Below, piece by piece: positions 35,901-46,234 of a DNA stretch of 64,000 nucleotides (positions are counted from its first letter, which is position 1; every line of letters starts with the position of its first letter). The position numbers and the translations under genes were made by a program. A model generated the notes under the pieces. The model ran no database searches. It was not told where the DNA came from and saw only the letters and a program-made list of their open reading frames with translations. Source of the DNA: Pomphorhynchus laevis (lineage: Eukaryota > Acanthocephala > Palaeacanthocephala > Echinorhynchida > Pomphorhynchidae); assembly GCA_012934845.2 (NCBI GenBank), contig WNNJ02003223.1, positions 1 through 64,000 of the forward strand, in the 5' to 3' direction.

Positions 35901-38900
35901 GATTCGGTGCTGTTGTCAGCGGACTGTGACAGCTTACGCCTGCATTTTTTTGAACTTTCAATGCATTTTATTTTTTTCTTTTTATATTTTATAGTATCCT
36001 TTGACTCCTGACTCTGTCTAATTTTCATATTAAAAGATCCTTTTCGACAGGCTGGCTGCAGGGATTTGTTTAAGTCAATTTTCTTAGACAAAATTTCTTC
36101 CTCAGATTTAATATTCGTAGAATGATCGAGTTCCGCACTTGAGGATTTATTTCCAGTTAGAGAATGTCTTCCTTCAACTTCACGTGAAGACTTTAGTTTT
36201 TCTATAGAGTGTTTTCCTATCTTGTTTTCTGGTTCCTGCTTAGCTTGGTTATTACTTGGTTTAGTCATTGCCGAACAGTCATTAACGACGTTAAATGCAC
36301 TTGCCGATGATATATTCTTTATGGTATTAATACAAGATTCTTTCGATAATCCCGTAGCTAAATCAGCAATATATTTCGTATTCGTACAAACATCGCTGAT
36401 TTCCGTTTTTAGCAGAATAGCATTTAATTCAAATTTTCGTTTATCTTCGTCAGGTGGTTTAGCAGGTTTATCATCGAAAAGTGATTTTATTTCGCTGTTT
36501 ATCTTATCAATTTGTGATTCGATAGGGTTGTTAATTATAAAAGGGTTTGGGGCAAACGGCATCGCTGAGAACAACTGCCCTGACTGGTTGACTAAAAACT
36601 GCTGTGGATGCATCGGCGCGTTGCCGGGAAAAGGAGCAGGTGGCTGTTGAGGCAACATCCATTGATTAGTTGGCATCATGTTTGAAACTGGGTTTCTGAA
36701 TGCAGATAATTGATATTGCTGAGCAAGTGCTAAAAATTGATCGACGTAGGTGAAATCAAAAGTACAGCAAAACAAGGATACCTTCATGATATTTCTGTTC
36801 GGTAATCTTATTTATGATAGGGTTTAAAAAATTTTCGACTTTTGGTAATATACTTTCGATTAACTGTTCCACTCCTGTAGTAAGAACCCCATTTCTAAAA
36901 ATACATAAAGCAATTATTATAATGTATTCTTCCGTATCAAACATTTTCCCATTATTGAATAAAAATTGATTTGCAAATTTACGATTGTGGAAAGTTAGCA
37001 AACGTTTTCAACAAGATATCGAAAAGTGGCTTGAAGATTCATTTGAGAAAGACAGAATTTTTCAAAATATAGTGAACTAGTTACTTTTGATTCACTCATT
37101 AGTAACTAAATGTTACAGTTGGAAATTTGAAAAATAAGAAATTGAAAAAATAAACAACATGTAACGGATGTTCTCTTATGCATTTAACTATAACGTTAAC
37201 AAAAACTAAATATTTTCGTTAAAGTGTTGGAATCATATATTTTCCATTCACAGGTTCAAACTACTAGCTTGAATATACTTAACGACGTTATCTATTTAAA
37301 TATATTATAATTATGTTAAGTATATATATACTTGACGTGTATATATGTTAAATTATATTATATATACGTTATATATGTTATTAATATTATTTAACGTATA
37401 GATACTTAACGGAAATTTGCATTTTAGATAAATTTTAAAAATTAAATAAAATTTTTGTAATTTACAATTTTAAAATTGTTATATATTTGATATTCATCAA
37501 ATATTTCAAATTAACAATTGAACAAAAAAGATTTCATTCTTGAAAAAAGCTATTCATTATAGTATTTATAGTATTTTTCGGCTAAAAACGAATGTGTAAA
37601 TAATACGTAGATGGAAGAATCAAATTAATAATCGAACTATACAGTTATCGTTTGTAAATATAATAGAAGGTATAAAGTATGAAAATGTCAATAAAATATA
37701 CAATAGTATATTAGAACAAAAGATATATTTAATATATATAATGGTCGTCCAGAAGTGACATGGTGACTGAAAGTCGTAAATCGAAGTCCAGTCTATCAAG
37801 CAACACCATTTAGTATAAATGCCGTATTTCGTAAGAAATCCTGGACAGTTGTATACTCAGCACATCCGTGCACTACTATTATATATGCCGTATCCATTAA
37901 GGATCCAACGAGTGCAGAGACAATTCAGCAACAACCTCTGCCTAGTGTTCAAGGATGGTCCGCTCAGAAATTCGATCTGTTTAAGAGCGTAAGCCTCAGA
38001 AAATTAAGCAAAGTGTCGGAAACGCCTATATTCACAATGTCACACAGGCAACCGAAACGGCCAGTGAGTACTTCATTCTACTGATGAGTGTTACCGGGTA
38101 CTCATTGGTCGTCTAGAAGTGACATGGTGAATGAAAGTCGTGAATCGAAGTCCAGTCTATCAAGCAACACCATTTAGTATAAATGCCGTATTTTGTAAGA
38201 AATCCTGGACCGTTGTTTACTCAGCACATCTGTGCACTACTATTATACATGCCGTATCCATTAAGGATCCAACGAGTGCAACGACAATTCAGCAACAACC
38301 TCTGCCTAGTGTTTAAGGATGGTTCGCACAGCAATTTGATCTGGTAAAGAGTGTAAGCCTCAGTCAATTAAGCAAAGTGTCGGAAACTCCTTTATTCACA
38401 ATGTCACACAGGCAACCGAAACGAACAATGAGTACTTCATTATATATAATGAAAATATATAATAAAAATAATATATATTAAACATATATTAAAATAGTTG
38501 GGGATTGGGGTAAAAGGGGATAATAGGTAATATAATGTATTTTACATTATAGATTAGACTGATAAATTGTACAAATATTAATAAATGATTGACGGTTAGA
38601 ATATTAAAACATAAATATCGAATTATTATATAATAATTACAATTTTTAAATTTATGTAATTGATCTATAAAGTTATTTGTGTAAAGATTTTCAAATTTTG
38701 AATCAATTGCTTTATAAATTTGAATTTATAAAGCAATTGATTCAACTACAAACTTCGAAAATATTGCAAACAAGCTATTAATGTTAAACTCACATTTGAT
38801 ACAACTTACTCGAGTATCAGCAATCGAAGGCCTTCTTGAAGTTCGCGCTTCTCCATATTTTGCTCCCATGTTTGATTCGATAGCGCTCTCTTTGACAAAG

Positions 38901-38923
38901 ATTCCACACGCTGCTTTAAATCA
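29794..38923 (-). CDS. BOD1L1: BOD1L1-like protein (SHG1 domain), six exons in window
   Basis: Minus-strand gene read from six exons: 38923-38810, 36894-36782, 36729-35568, 32331-32283, 32232-30028 and 29977-29794. Phases fit at all five junctions. Together they code about 1,275 residues. The first two exons join to DLKQRVESLSKRALSNQTWE and LLILENGVLTTGVEQLIESI, matching the SHG1 domain of BOD1/BOD1L1 (LRQRVDNFV..., LKSGMLESGIDRIIS). The rest is long, polar and low in conservation, with proline-rich, KKKK and acidic parts, as in BOD1L1. SHG1 proteins belong to SET1/COMPASS-linked chromatin complexes; BOD1 controls PP2A-B56 at kinetochores and BOD1L1 protects stalled forks. The first and last exons lie outside the part read. 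Size favours BOD1L1 over the ~185-residue BOD1. Confidence 0.8.
30028..32232 (-). CDS. BOD1L1: BOD1L1-like large exon, 735 codons
   Basis: One uninterrupted frame from the TTATCTAG acceptor to CCT|GTAAGT. It begins lysine-rich (KQTPDTKKRKSECEINSTAE, KPEKKARKK-like runs), with a basic stretch KKHVYASKLSVARKRYLAKI. A long acidic, serine/threonine-rich segment without evident domains follows. Such length and bias are usual for the disordered centre of BOD1L1-type proteins. Confidence 0.78.
32283..32331 (-). CDS. BOD1L1: BOD1L1-like micro-exon
   Basis: A 49-nt exon coding DSSSERARATGKSRRK between GTGTTAAG and AAAG|GTAGAA. Its phases (2 in, 0 out) fit the neighbours, and an Arg/Ser-rich piece suits the protein. 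It is separated from exon 3 by a 3.2-kb repeat-filled intron and from the next exon by 50 nt. Confidence 0.6.
32840..35560. repeat. Cluster of hairpin repeats in a BOD1L1-like intron
   Basis: At least six copies or part copies of the ~190-bp family lie in one 3.2-kb intron: plus orientation at about 33145-33250, 33400-33545, 33765-33960 and 34300-34455, and minus orientation at about 35265-35365 and 35458-35550. Shared blocks are agaataaagatta, ggtcatc, gaactgctatg, ggtttcgg, aacatagcagcggggccaaa and tgacgtatttcctctga. The best copies form CTGCTATG ... CATAGCAG. Flanks are AT-rich and related between copies (aaaataaaagtcaattttta). Confidence 0.75.
34630..34770 (+). other. Orphan exon-like segment
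   Basis: After a TACTTGGCAG acceptor-like site, an open frame reads AIEQKYRRSASFLFHIPFND then EPQHIEREEHAELRARLH and a TGA. AATAAA-like sequence follows within 60 nt. It is much less AT-rich than its flanks and on the strand opposite to the host gene. I do not recognise the protein. Confidence 0.3.
35568..36729 (-). CDS. BOD1L1: BOD1L1-like exon 3 (proline-rich then charged)
   Basis: It starts after CAATTTTTAG with ALAQQYQLSAFRNPVSNMMP, goes through a proline/glutamine-rich stretch (WMLPQQPPAPFPGNAPMHPQ) and ends with the basic SLKKNKKYYGSDYSNF at CAG|GTAATC. There is no known domain. The base composition is clearly coding-like against its flanks. Confidence 0.72.
36782..36894 (-). CDS. BOD1L1: BOD1L1-like exon 2 (SHG1, second half)
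   Basis: The acceptor is TATTTTTAG and the donor is GAAG|GTATCC. It codes NGVLTTGVEQLIESILPKVE and NFLNPIINKITEQKYHE. Human BOD1L1 reads SGMLESGIDRIISQVVDPKI here. A 52-nt intron separates it from the next exon. Confidence 0.82.
36895..37740. other. BOD1L1-like intron, AT-rich
   Basis: Intron sequence with tatatata-rich stretches around 37290-37400. No gene or element recognised. Confidence 0.4.
37742..38441 (+). repeat. Tandem duplication, two ~340-bp units with 364-bp period
   Basis: Unit 1 (37742-38081) and unit 2 (38106-38441) are close copies, both beginning tggtcgtc and ending gagtacttcatt. Unit 1 holds a 105-codon frame open from 37767 to a TGA at 38082, containing VVNRSPVYQATPFSINAVFR and KVSETPIFTMSHRQPKRP. 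Unit 2 has an internal stop in the same frame. The product is unrecognised. It lies inside a BOD1L1-like intron, antisense to the gene. Confidence 0.75.
38810..38923 (-). CDS. BOD1L1: BOD1L1-like exon 1 in window (SHG1, first half)
   Basis: The acceptor is CATCCTTCAG and the donor is CTCGA|GTAAGT. It codes DLKQRVESLSKRALSNQTWE and QNMEKRELQEGLRLLIL, the counterpart of LRQRVDNFVATHL in human. It leaves in phase 2. The N-terminal start of SHG1 is not seen up to 39.69 kb, where a LINE begins. Confidence 0.8.
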
Positions 38924-39690
38924 CTGAAGGATGACTATGAAAATGAATGATTTAAATTTTTAATAAAGAAATTAAATAATTTTAAATTTTTCGATAGTTG
39001 CTGGTCTTTTACTGCAAAATGTTTTAAATAAAAAAAATTATCTAAAAATATAGATGGAATGAAGCATTATAATGTAAATTTAATTTTCATTCGAAAATAC
39101 ATAATTAGTGGTGAAAATTTCGGCAGAAAGTAGTCTGGAAAACACAGCAAGTCAACATGAAACCCGATTATACATATTCAAACATCAATAAATAAGTGCA
39201 AAAGTTATTCAATTCTAATTATGTTTACAAATGCGCGAACGTGAAAGAATATCAAAAATTTAGAATTCATTTTTGATGAAAATATATCAAGTGGATAAGG
39301 AATTTTGAGAAACAATGTTGTATAAACAGATAGCTTAGCAGGATTGAGAATAATTTTTAGAATAATTTTAATGATAATTTTTAAATTATAAAACTAAGTT
39401 TATATTAGATCATTGATAAAATAGTTTTAAATATTTATTTAAATAATATAAAAATTTATAGATTATCATATATAGATATATATTTAGAATATTTTAATTA
39501 TAAAATATAAAAGCGTTTTATTACCGATAAAATATAAATGATAAAATATTTTTAAATATAAATATATATTGAATTGCGGAAAAACCGCTATCGTAACTCC
39601 CTCTGAAGTACTATGTTCATATTATTGTTAAAGGACGAAAACGGCAAGAAACAACTTATTAAAACGTTTCGCCTTTGCTGGGCGTTTTCA
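38924..39690. other. AT-rich sequence 5' of the SHG1 exon
   Basis: No exon or element is recognisable. It probably belongs to the same BOD1L1-like gene, which needs at least one more upstream exon. Confidence 0.35.
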
Positions 39691-39770
39691 ATTATAAAAA
39701 AAAGATTTATTTAACGTGGCAAATGCGTGCCAGCGCACGCTAACATGACCACAATAAAAGAAAATGTAAA

Positions 39771-41860
39771 TCATGTGTCGAGAAGGTGTGAACGGAAAAG
39801 GTGTTTGGATGCGATAAAGGAAAGAGCGCGGCGGACGTCGAGAGGGAGTTGATTCCAGGCGAGTGAGGCGGCGACGAGGAAGAATCGGAGTCCATAGTTG
39901 TTGGAGTAATTGGGAACATGGATTAAGAGGGTATGACGGGAACGCAGCGATAACGAGGTGGAGCGAGTGTCGTCTAAGAAAGGAAGGTTGATGAACGATG
40001 GGGAGCCGACAGCGATGCGACGAAAAGTTACGATAAGGCGGAGTTTGATGCGGATATAGATGGTGGGCAAGGAGAGTTGGGCGAGATATGTGGATGTGTG
40101 GTCTAAGCGACCGAGACGAAAGAGCACTTGAATGGCGGAGTTAATTATTCGTTGTAGGGGTAGGATGATGGATTTTGGAGAATTGGCGAAAAGGCTAAGG
40201 CAGTAATCGATTTTAGGAAAAAGAAGCGTTGAAAGAAGATACATGCAAGAACGGAAGTCGATAAGGGCGTGGATACGGCGGATGTCACGGAGAATTAAGT
40301 TAGACGAGCGACACTTGTCGCGAACGAAGGGTTTAAGGGAAAGGTGATCATCGAAATGAAAGCCTAAGAAATTAGATTGTGTACTATGGGGGTGAACGAT
40401 GAGGCAAAATATACAGTAGGAGAAGATACGATTGGTTTACGTGGGAGGAACCACATCATTTTAGACTTGTCGGGGTTTAGAACGAGATGGAGATTGGAGA
40501 GACGTTCGTAGATAGAAGAAAGACAGTTGGAGGCAGAAATGGCAATATCATGTATGCGATGTGCGGGTGCGTGAGCATAGATGATGTCATCGGCGTATTG
40601 CATTACGTAAAAGGAGAAAGCTTTGATAAACGGATAGAGATCGCCAAGCAGAAGAGAGAAAAGCAGGGGACTTAGGACTAAACCTTGTGGGACTCCGCAG
40701 AAAAAAGGGATGGGAGGAGATGATGATGAATTAGAACAGACGCGAAAGGAACGGTCGGATAGATATGAGGCGAACCAAGCTACGGAGGAGGAAGAAAAGC
40801 CGTAATCATAACGAAGGCGAGAAAGGAGGACGGAGTGGTCGACAATGTCGAAGGCGGAGGAGAGGTAGAGAGATAAGAACAATATATAGAGCCTTGTCAC
40901 GAAAAATGAGTAAGTCGTTGTAAACTTTCATGCAGTCGATTTCTGTGGAGTGATTAGAGCGGAAATGGGGATTAATGTTGCAGGGCGAAGAGGAGCGAAC
41001 AAGTCTTGAGTTAAAAGTATGTCATAGTCTTAAAGTTGAATGAAGTGATGATTTTATGCTGCCAGAAGGAGTTGCATTTGGTACGTAGTAGATTGAGATG
41101 AGACCGGCGAAGAGCAAGATAGGAATCACAGAAAGACGGAGTGATTGAGCGGAAATCACGTCTGAGAGAACGGTGATAGACTCGAAAAGCGTGACAGAGT
41201 CGACTGTTTGAGAGTAGGCATTGGATGTCAAACAATGGAGCACGGTTCAAGCGACGGAATAAGGGAGGCTTGAAGGGCAAGAGAAGATCGAAAATGGATG
41301 TGAGTTCAGAGTCGAAAAGAAAGGCGAAACTTGAATACGCCAAGAACGATTGAAGGGATTGAGGACAGAGAACAGTGAGACAGAAGGTCAGCGAGTTCGC
41401 TAAAAAATAAGATTGTAGGAGCTGATGAACCAGCACAGTATACAATGGCGAGATCTAGAGTGATCGGGTTAGAAGAACGACAAGTGAGCAGCTCAAAAGC
41501 GCAAGGACTGAAAGGGGAAGTGATTTTGCGAATAGACGCGGGGTGACGGGCGAATGCGACAATGCCGCCATGATTAGAGAAGTTTGAAGGGGATTTGCTG
41601 AGTGGGCGAGCGGATTTGACTAGGGAGAAACCGGCAAAGAGCAAACGGCGGAGGGAGAGGTCGTCAGAATCGGAGTGCCAAAATTCGCTGAGGCAGAAGA
41701 GATCGATGGATCGCTTGGTTAATAGGTTGAGGATGAGATCGGATTTATTGAGAATAGATCTAGTGTTGAGGAGGCCGAGGCGGAAACCGTTTGTGATAGC
41801 GAAGGAGTATAGTGGAGAAGACACATAGGGGAGATAGAGCGTCATCAAATTTTGAAACAA
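39771..41860 (-). CDS. LINE-E ORF2 (endonuclease, RT, C-terminal domain), broken
   Basis: Endonuclease: LGLLNTRSILNKSDLILNLL, SIDLFCLSEFWHSDSDDLSL and a HGGIVAFAR block (frame 41860-41306). RT: SSAFDIVDHSVLLSRLRYDY, FFCGVPQGLVLSPLLFSLLL and the catalytic MQYADDIIYAHAP (frame 40900-40364). C-terminus: LFPKIDYCLSLFANSPKSII and ending AWNQLPLDVRRAL. At least three frame changes separate these parts. The YADDIIYAHAP signature is shared with the ORF2 at 59-62 kb and the copy at 48.6 kb. Confidence 0.72.
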
Positions 41861-42116
41861 GTGTGGACAACTTGAAAATTTCCGTCTATGTTTCGGATGG
41901 AGAGTGATGTTTCGCCGTTTTCCTCGCGACGGCGTTTTTCGATGCAGGCAGAAGAGAGTTGAGCCATTTCAGAATGGCTGTGATCGGGGAAAATGCGAGT
42001 GGCTGAAGAGCACATGAGTTTGAATCGTTGGGAAAAGACAGAAGACGCGTGAGGGCAATGCTTAAAAACAATTTTTAGGAGAGAGTGCTGGGAAGGATTA
42101 GATTGAGAAGATTTAT

Positions 42117-42734
42117 TTAGGCGGATGAATGCGACAGGAGAGATGTTGTTAAAATGGATGGTTTATCTGCCGGAACAAGAGACGAGATAATGGATCTAAA
42201 TGCGGAAACATCGTGGTCGAGACGTGCTTGTGGAGATAAAGAGGTGGAAGGAGTGATATTAGTGACGATGACGCAACGATCGCGAGAAGGAAAGCGTTTC
42301 CGTAAAGGAGGACGAGTAACGTGAGTTGGAGAGATTACGATAGGAGAGCTGGGAGTTGAGGATATCAAGAGTTTGTTAAACAGCGAAAGACAAAGAGGAT
42401 TTGGATAATATAGAGGGTGGTGAGCGATGTGAGGAAAGGTTATGAGTGGAAGGATTGTGGAGGTTGGTAGAGGTGATTTTTATTGAGGGATGTAGGTTAT
42501 TGAAAAACAAGACAGAAGGGAAGATACGGGGGTGTCGGGAAGTGAAGACATGGGATTAGAAGTGCATGTGGTGACAGGATCAGCGGGTTGACAAAGAATA
42601 TCAGAAACGACTGGGGTGGTAGTCGTGGACACGTTGGGGGTTGATATGTTCTTATGGGAGAGGTCGCGTATGAGATTGTTGGCACAAAATCCGCATATGA
42701 AGTCATGTAAGTATTTAATATTTAACCAATACAA
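42117..42734 (-). CDS. LINE-E ORF1 remnant
   Basis: Frame 42734-42480 contains DFICGFCANNLIRDLSHKN, the second half of the C4 finger shared by ORF1s in this window. Frame 42368-42117 contains RCVIVTNITPSTSLSPQARL and DHDVSAFRSIISSLVP, the start of the RRM-like core. The two are in different frames, and the C-terminal part is missing or scrambled. It is non-functional. Confidence 0.55.
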
Positions 42735-42784
42735 TCTTATTAACCACTGGTTGATATATTTTTGAATTTTCTTAGCGATAAAAT

Positions 42785-43100
42785 ATTAAAGCCATTGATT
42801 ATAAATAACGAGCTGTACTACGTTATACATGCATAAATATGAAAAGCAATTTCTCGAAACGCAGCAACACAAACCGTTATTGTGGACACGCTATATTGAC
42901 GATATTTTTGTAATATGGTCATGGTGAGGATGCTCAACGGATATTAATAAGTCTGGTCCGCTTAACTCACAACTGATGCAGTTATCCAATAAACATTCTC
43001 GATGTAGAAATACGACGGAACAAAGATGGGATGTTCGACATAAATATATTCAGAAAAATGTCCTCAAAAAAGTACATTTACATCCCAGAAGCGCACATTA
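42785..43100 (+). mobile_element. Penelope-like element, RT catalytic region (left half of a split PLE)
   Basis: One frame reads QQHKPLLWTRYIDDIFVIW and a neighbouring frame continues NILDVEIRRNKDGMFDINIF and KKVHLHPRSAHYY. This is the PLE RT core: R(Y/F)IDDIF, then (F)LDV and the H.HP.S.H.. block. It is broken. The right edge abuts the 3' end of LINE-F. The GIY-YIG fragment at 48.2-48.5 kb, in the same orientation on the far side of LINE-F, is a natural right half. Confidence 0.7.
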
Positions 43101-43195
43101 TTATTAGTATTACAAGTTAGAGCCAAATGGCTGTTTCAACTGATCACATAGGAAATAAAAAAGAAAAGAAAAGAAGAAAAAAAAGTTAATAGCGG

Positions 43196-46100
43196 TTACA
43201 TAATATTGTATACATTCGGAATGCCATGATCGTTAATCCACTGACGAAGTTGAACTTTAAATTGAGATAAGTCCTTGGTACATGCTATTTCTCCTGGCAA
43301 CGTGTTCCAGGCGTTTAATGCTCGATGTGAGAGCCTAGCCAAACTCACTACTTTACCATGGGGAAACTTAAATAGTTTCAACGGGTGGCCACGATGCGTC
43401 TGAGAACAAACTTTAACATAGCACGAGGGAAAACCATCTATCCCATTTACCATTCGCCATAATGCAACAAGGTCTAGGTAATATAGCCTCTGACCCAAAG
43501 ATGGTATCTTTAGAATATCAAGCAGTTCACGATATGAATATGATCCATCCATACACATTCGAGAACCTCTACGAAGGATTGACTCTAGTCTATTGAACTC
43601 TTTCTTAGTGTATGGAAAAACTGCTTGCACGCAGTACTCTATATGCGGGCGAACAAGAGCGCAGTAAAGCCGTTTGAAGACGTATGGATTAATACGATTA
43701 AATGCATTTTTGACGCAGTACATAGCTCGCAAAGCCTTGCTATGGGCAAACTCTGTATTTGATCGGGATTTCAATGTCCTATGCACCATGACACCCAGAT
43801 CCCTATACTCCATGACGACATTAAGAATTGAAGTTCCGAGGCGAAAACGACGGTCATCGCAACGCCTTCCTAATTTCATGTGGCCGCATTTGTCAACATT
43901 GATCTTCATACCAGTAGCCTCACTCCATTGATATATTTCATTAAGGTCTTCCTGCAGGGAAATGCCAAGCGGATCAATATCATCTACAGACCATATTTTG
44001 AGGTCGTCAGCAAAAGCAAGACAGGGACTCTGAATCCGCAGCAACAAATCATTAAGGAACACAATAAACAGCAGAGGTCCTAGTACGGTACCTTGCGGAA
44101 CACCACAGTAAACGCGTCTGGAAGTGGAAAGATGGGTGCCAACTCTCACCCTAAAGAAACGATTACGTAGGAAATCTTGAATCCAATTACACAACATTAC
44201 AGGAATGCCGTAGTTAAATAGTAATGCTACCAAGCTCTCATGCGGCACCCGATCGAATGCTCTTGAAAAGTCAATGAATACCACATTAATTGATTGGCCG
44301 CGACTGACCGCCTCAACCCACATTTCGCGTGAAGTCAATAAGTTTGTTAAGCAGGAACGACCAGGGAGGAAACCGTGCTGAGAAGACGACATTATTCCGA
44401 GTTCCCTCAAGTGATGCCTGATCCGGGTGGCGATCAACTTTTCAAGCACTTTGCATAGAGAACTAGTCAGGCTGATTGGTCTATAGTCAGTACAAGCCGT
44501 TGCAATGGTTTTCTTTGGGATCGGAACTACGATGGCAGTTTTCTAGACTTCAGGAACACATCCACTGGTCAAACTGTTCTCAAAAATAGCAAGAAGGGAA
44601 GGAGCCAAATATCTAGATAAATTCTTCAAGAGAAACGGAGAAATGTCATCAGGGCCAGTAGAGCTAAATGGGTCAAGCTGATCAAGCTGACTTACAATCT
44701 CACTAATCGTTACTGGAAGAAAACGCGAAGATTGCTTTAATGCTACACCATGCGAAGTGATAGAAGCTCTTTGTGAATTATTTGTCGGTATCGAAAAAGA
44801 CGTAGCAAGGCATTCCACAATACCACTCTGAGAAGTTATCATACATCCCTCCGCATTAAGGACATACTTGATTTCTGTATTAAGGGTTCTGTTGCGACGA
44901 ACATAGGCCCAGAATAGTTTTGGATTTCGTGTTACATTATTAGCGATAGACGATTCGAATGCACATCGTTTTGTTGCTTTCACTCTAGTACAAAGATTTC
45001 GAACATATTTATATCTGGCAGAGAAACTAGAATCAGAACGCTGAAGCTTCCATAAACAATTTCTTGAACTTATTAGTTGTCTGACGTTGGAATCTATCCA
45101 TGCAGGTGACTTAGCAGCATAAGAGGATTCGCGCATAGGGGCAAGAATATCAGATAATTTATGTAGGTAATCAGTGATCATATTCAATGATAGCTTGTCC
45201 GTGTTCATAAAAGTACACGGGAATTCGTTGTAAACTCTCAAAACATCTTCTCTTCTCACTTTCGACCAATGACGTTTGTAAGTTTTTGAACAAGGTGGAC
45301 AGAATCTGGAATAAGGGACAGCCGTCAAGGAGAGCAAGCAGTGGTCACTACTTCCTAAAGGAGGGAGATGATCAACTTTGATTATGTCTCCTACATATCT
45401 GGAAAACACCAGATCAAGTACCGAATCCGATCTTGAAGTTAAGCAAGTTGGTTCTTGTACATGCTGAATCAGCATGAGTTCCTCAGCAAGGAACTCAGAT
45501 ATTTCCCTTTCCGTGGAACTACCATCAGAAAAGACATAGTCTGACCATCTAGATCGTGGAAGATTAAAATCGCCCAAAAGAATAAAGTGAGGGGAGGAAC
45601 ATACCGATTGTAAAATAAGTTTTAGTTGATCAGTGTCTGCAATTACTGACGGAGATCGATACACGACGCAAAAGTTCATACTGGTCGCTGAGTGATCAAT
45701 ACGGAAGCATAGAGTCTCAAAAGACCCACAAGGGTCACAAATATTCAACACCTCAGATATGAGGAAATTTTCTCTTACATACGCGGCGACACCGCCACCT
45801 CGCCTACCTGATATCCTGTCGCTTCGTATAAGGCGAAAACCAGGAATGTTCACAGTGGTATCGACAATATATTGATGCAACCAGGACTCAGCAACGCAGA
45901 AAATGTCATACGAATGAGAAAGCATGTGATACTTCAACTCCACTATTTGAGCAGGCAAACTACGAAGATTAGAATACCCAATCGATAAATAGCGTGTGGG
46001 TTGTGGGAAGGGATTACTAGGAACGGTGAATAATTTGCTGAATGAAACTAAGTGTCCCAGATCAGAATTGAAACTAACACTATTGAAGAGTTGCGATGAA

Positions 46101-46234
46101 TGACTGTTGAAACTACCTTTTCCAGACGAACTAGCAAAATTCAAACTGGATACTGCTAAGTGACGCTGTTGATCGTTATGGGATTCCAACGAACTACTGG
46201 GTGCCACCTGACAACCTGAAAATTTCGTATGCAT
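43196..46234 (-). CDS. LINE-F ORF2 (AP endonuclease, RT), one stop
   Basis: It starts at ATG 46234 with MHTKFSGCQVAPSSS, overlapping the end of ORF1. Endonuclease: IGYSNLRSLPAQIVELKYHM, GRRGGGVAAYVREN, ILLGDFNLPRSRW and LGSSDHCLLSL. RT: HGFLPGRSCLTNLLTSREMW, FIDFSRAFDRVPHESLVALL, GVPQGTVLGPLLFIVFLNDL and the catalytic LAFADDLKIWSVDD. The C-terminus ends ARLSHRALNAWNTLPGEI. One TAG (about 44542-44544, where relatives have TGG in the D-W-K motif before the RT fingers) splits the frame into 563 and about 440 codons. Otherwise it looks whole, so it is a young copy. Confidence 0.8.

Larger units (their letters stand above)
39690..42740 (-). mobile_element. LINE-E: CR1/L2-like two-ORF LINE, broken
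   Basis: Read on the minus strand: ORF1 remnant (42.74-42.1 kb), AP endonuclease (41.86-41.3 kb), RT (40.9-40.36 kb), C-terminal domain (40.24-39.77 kb) and a 3' end at about 39.69 kb. The sequence is strongly purine-skewed on the plus strand. The 3' UTR ends in a hairpin (gtgcgctggcacgc) followed by atttgccacgt, an AT-rich stretch and T-runs on the plus strand. The same end is present in the copy at 49.3 kb. Confidence 0.75.

Noticed and set aside
38050-38110. Hammerhead-like CCGAAACGG and CTGATGAG between the tandem units
   Set aside because: Order and spacing are wrong, and the second unit does not keep the motif.
43674-44083. Plus-strand frames over LINE-F ORF2
   Set aside because: Antisense shadows of a strong RT frame; the same holds for frames opposite LINE-C, LINE-E and the BOD1L1-like exons.
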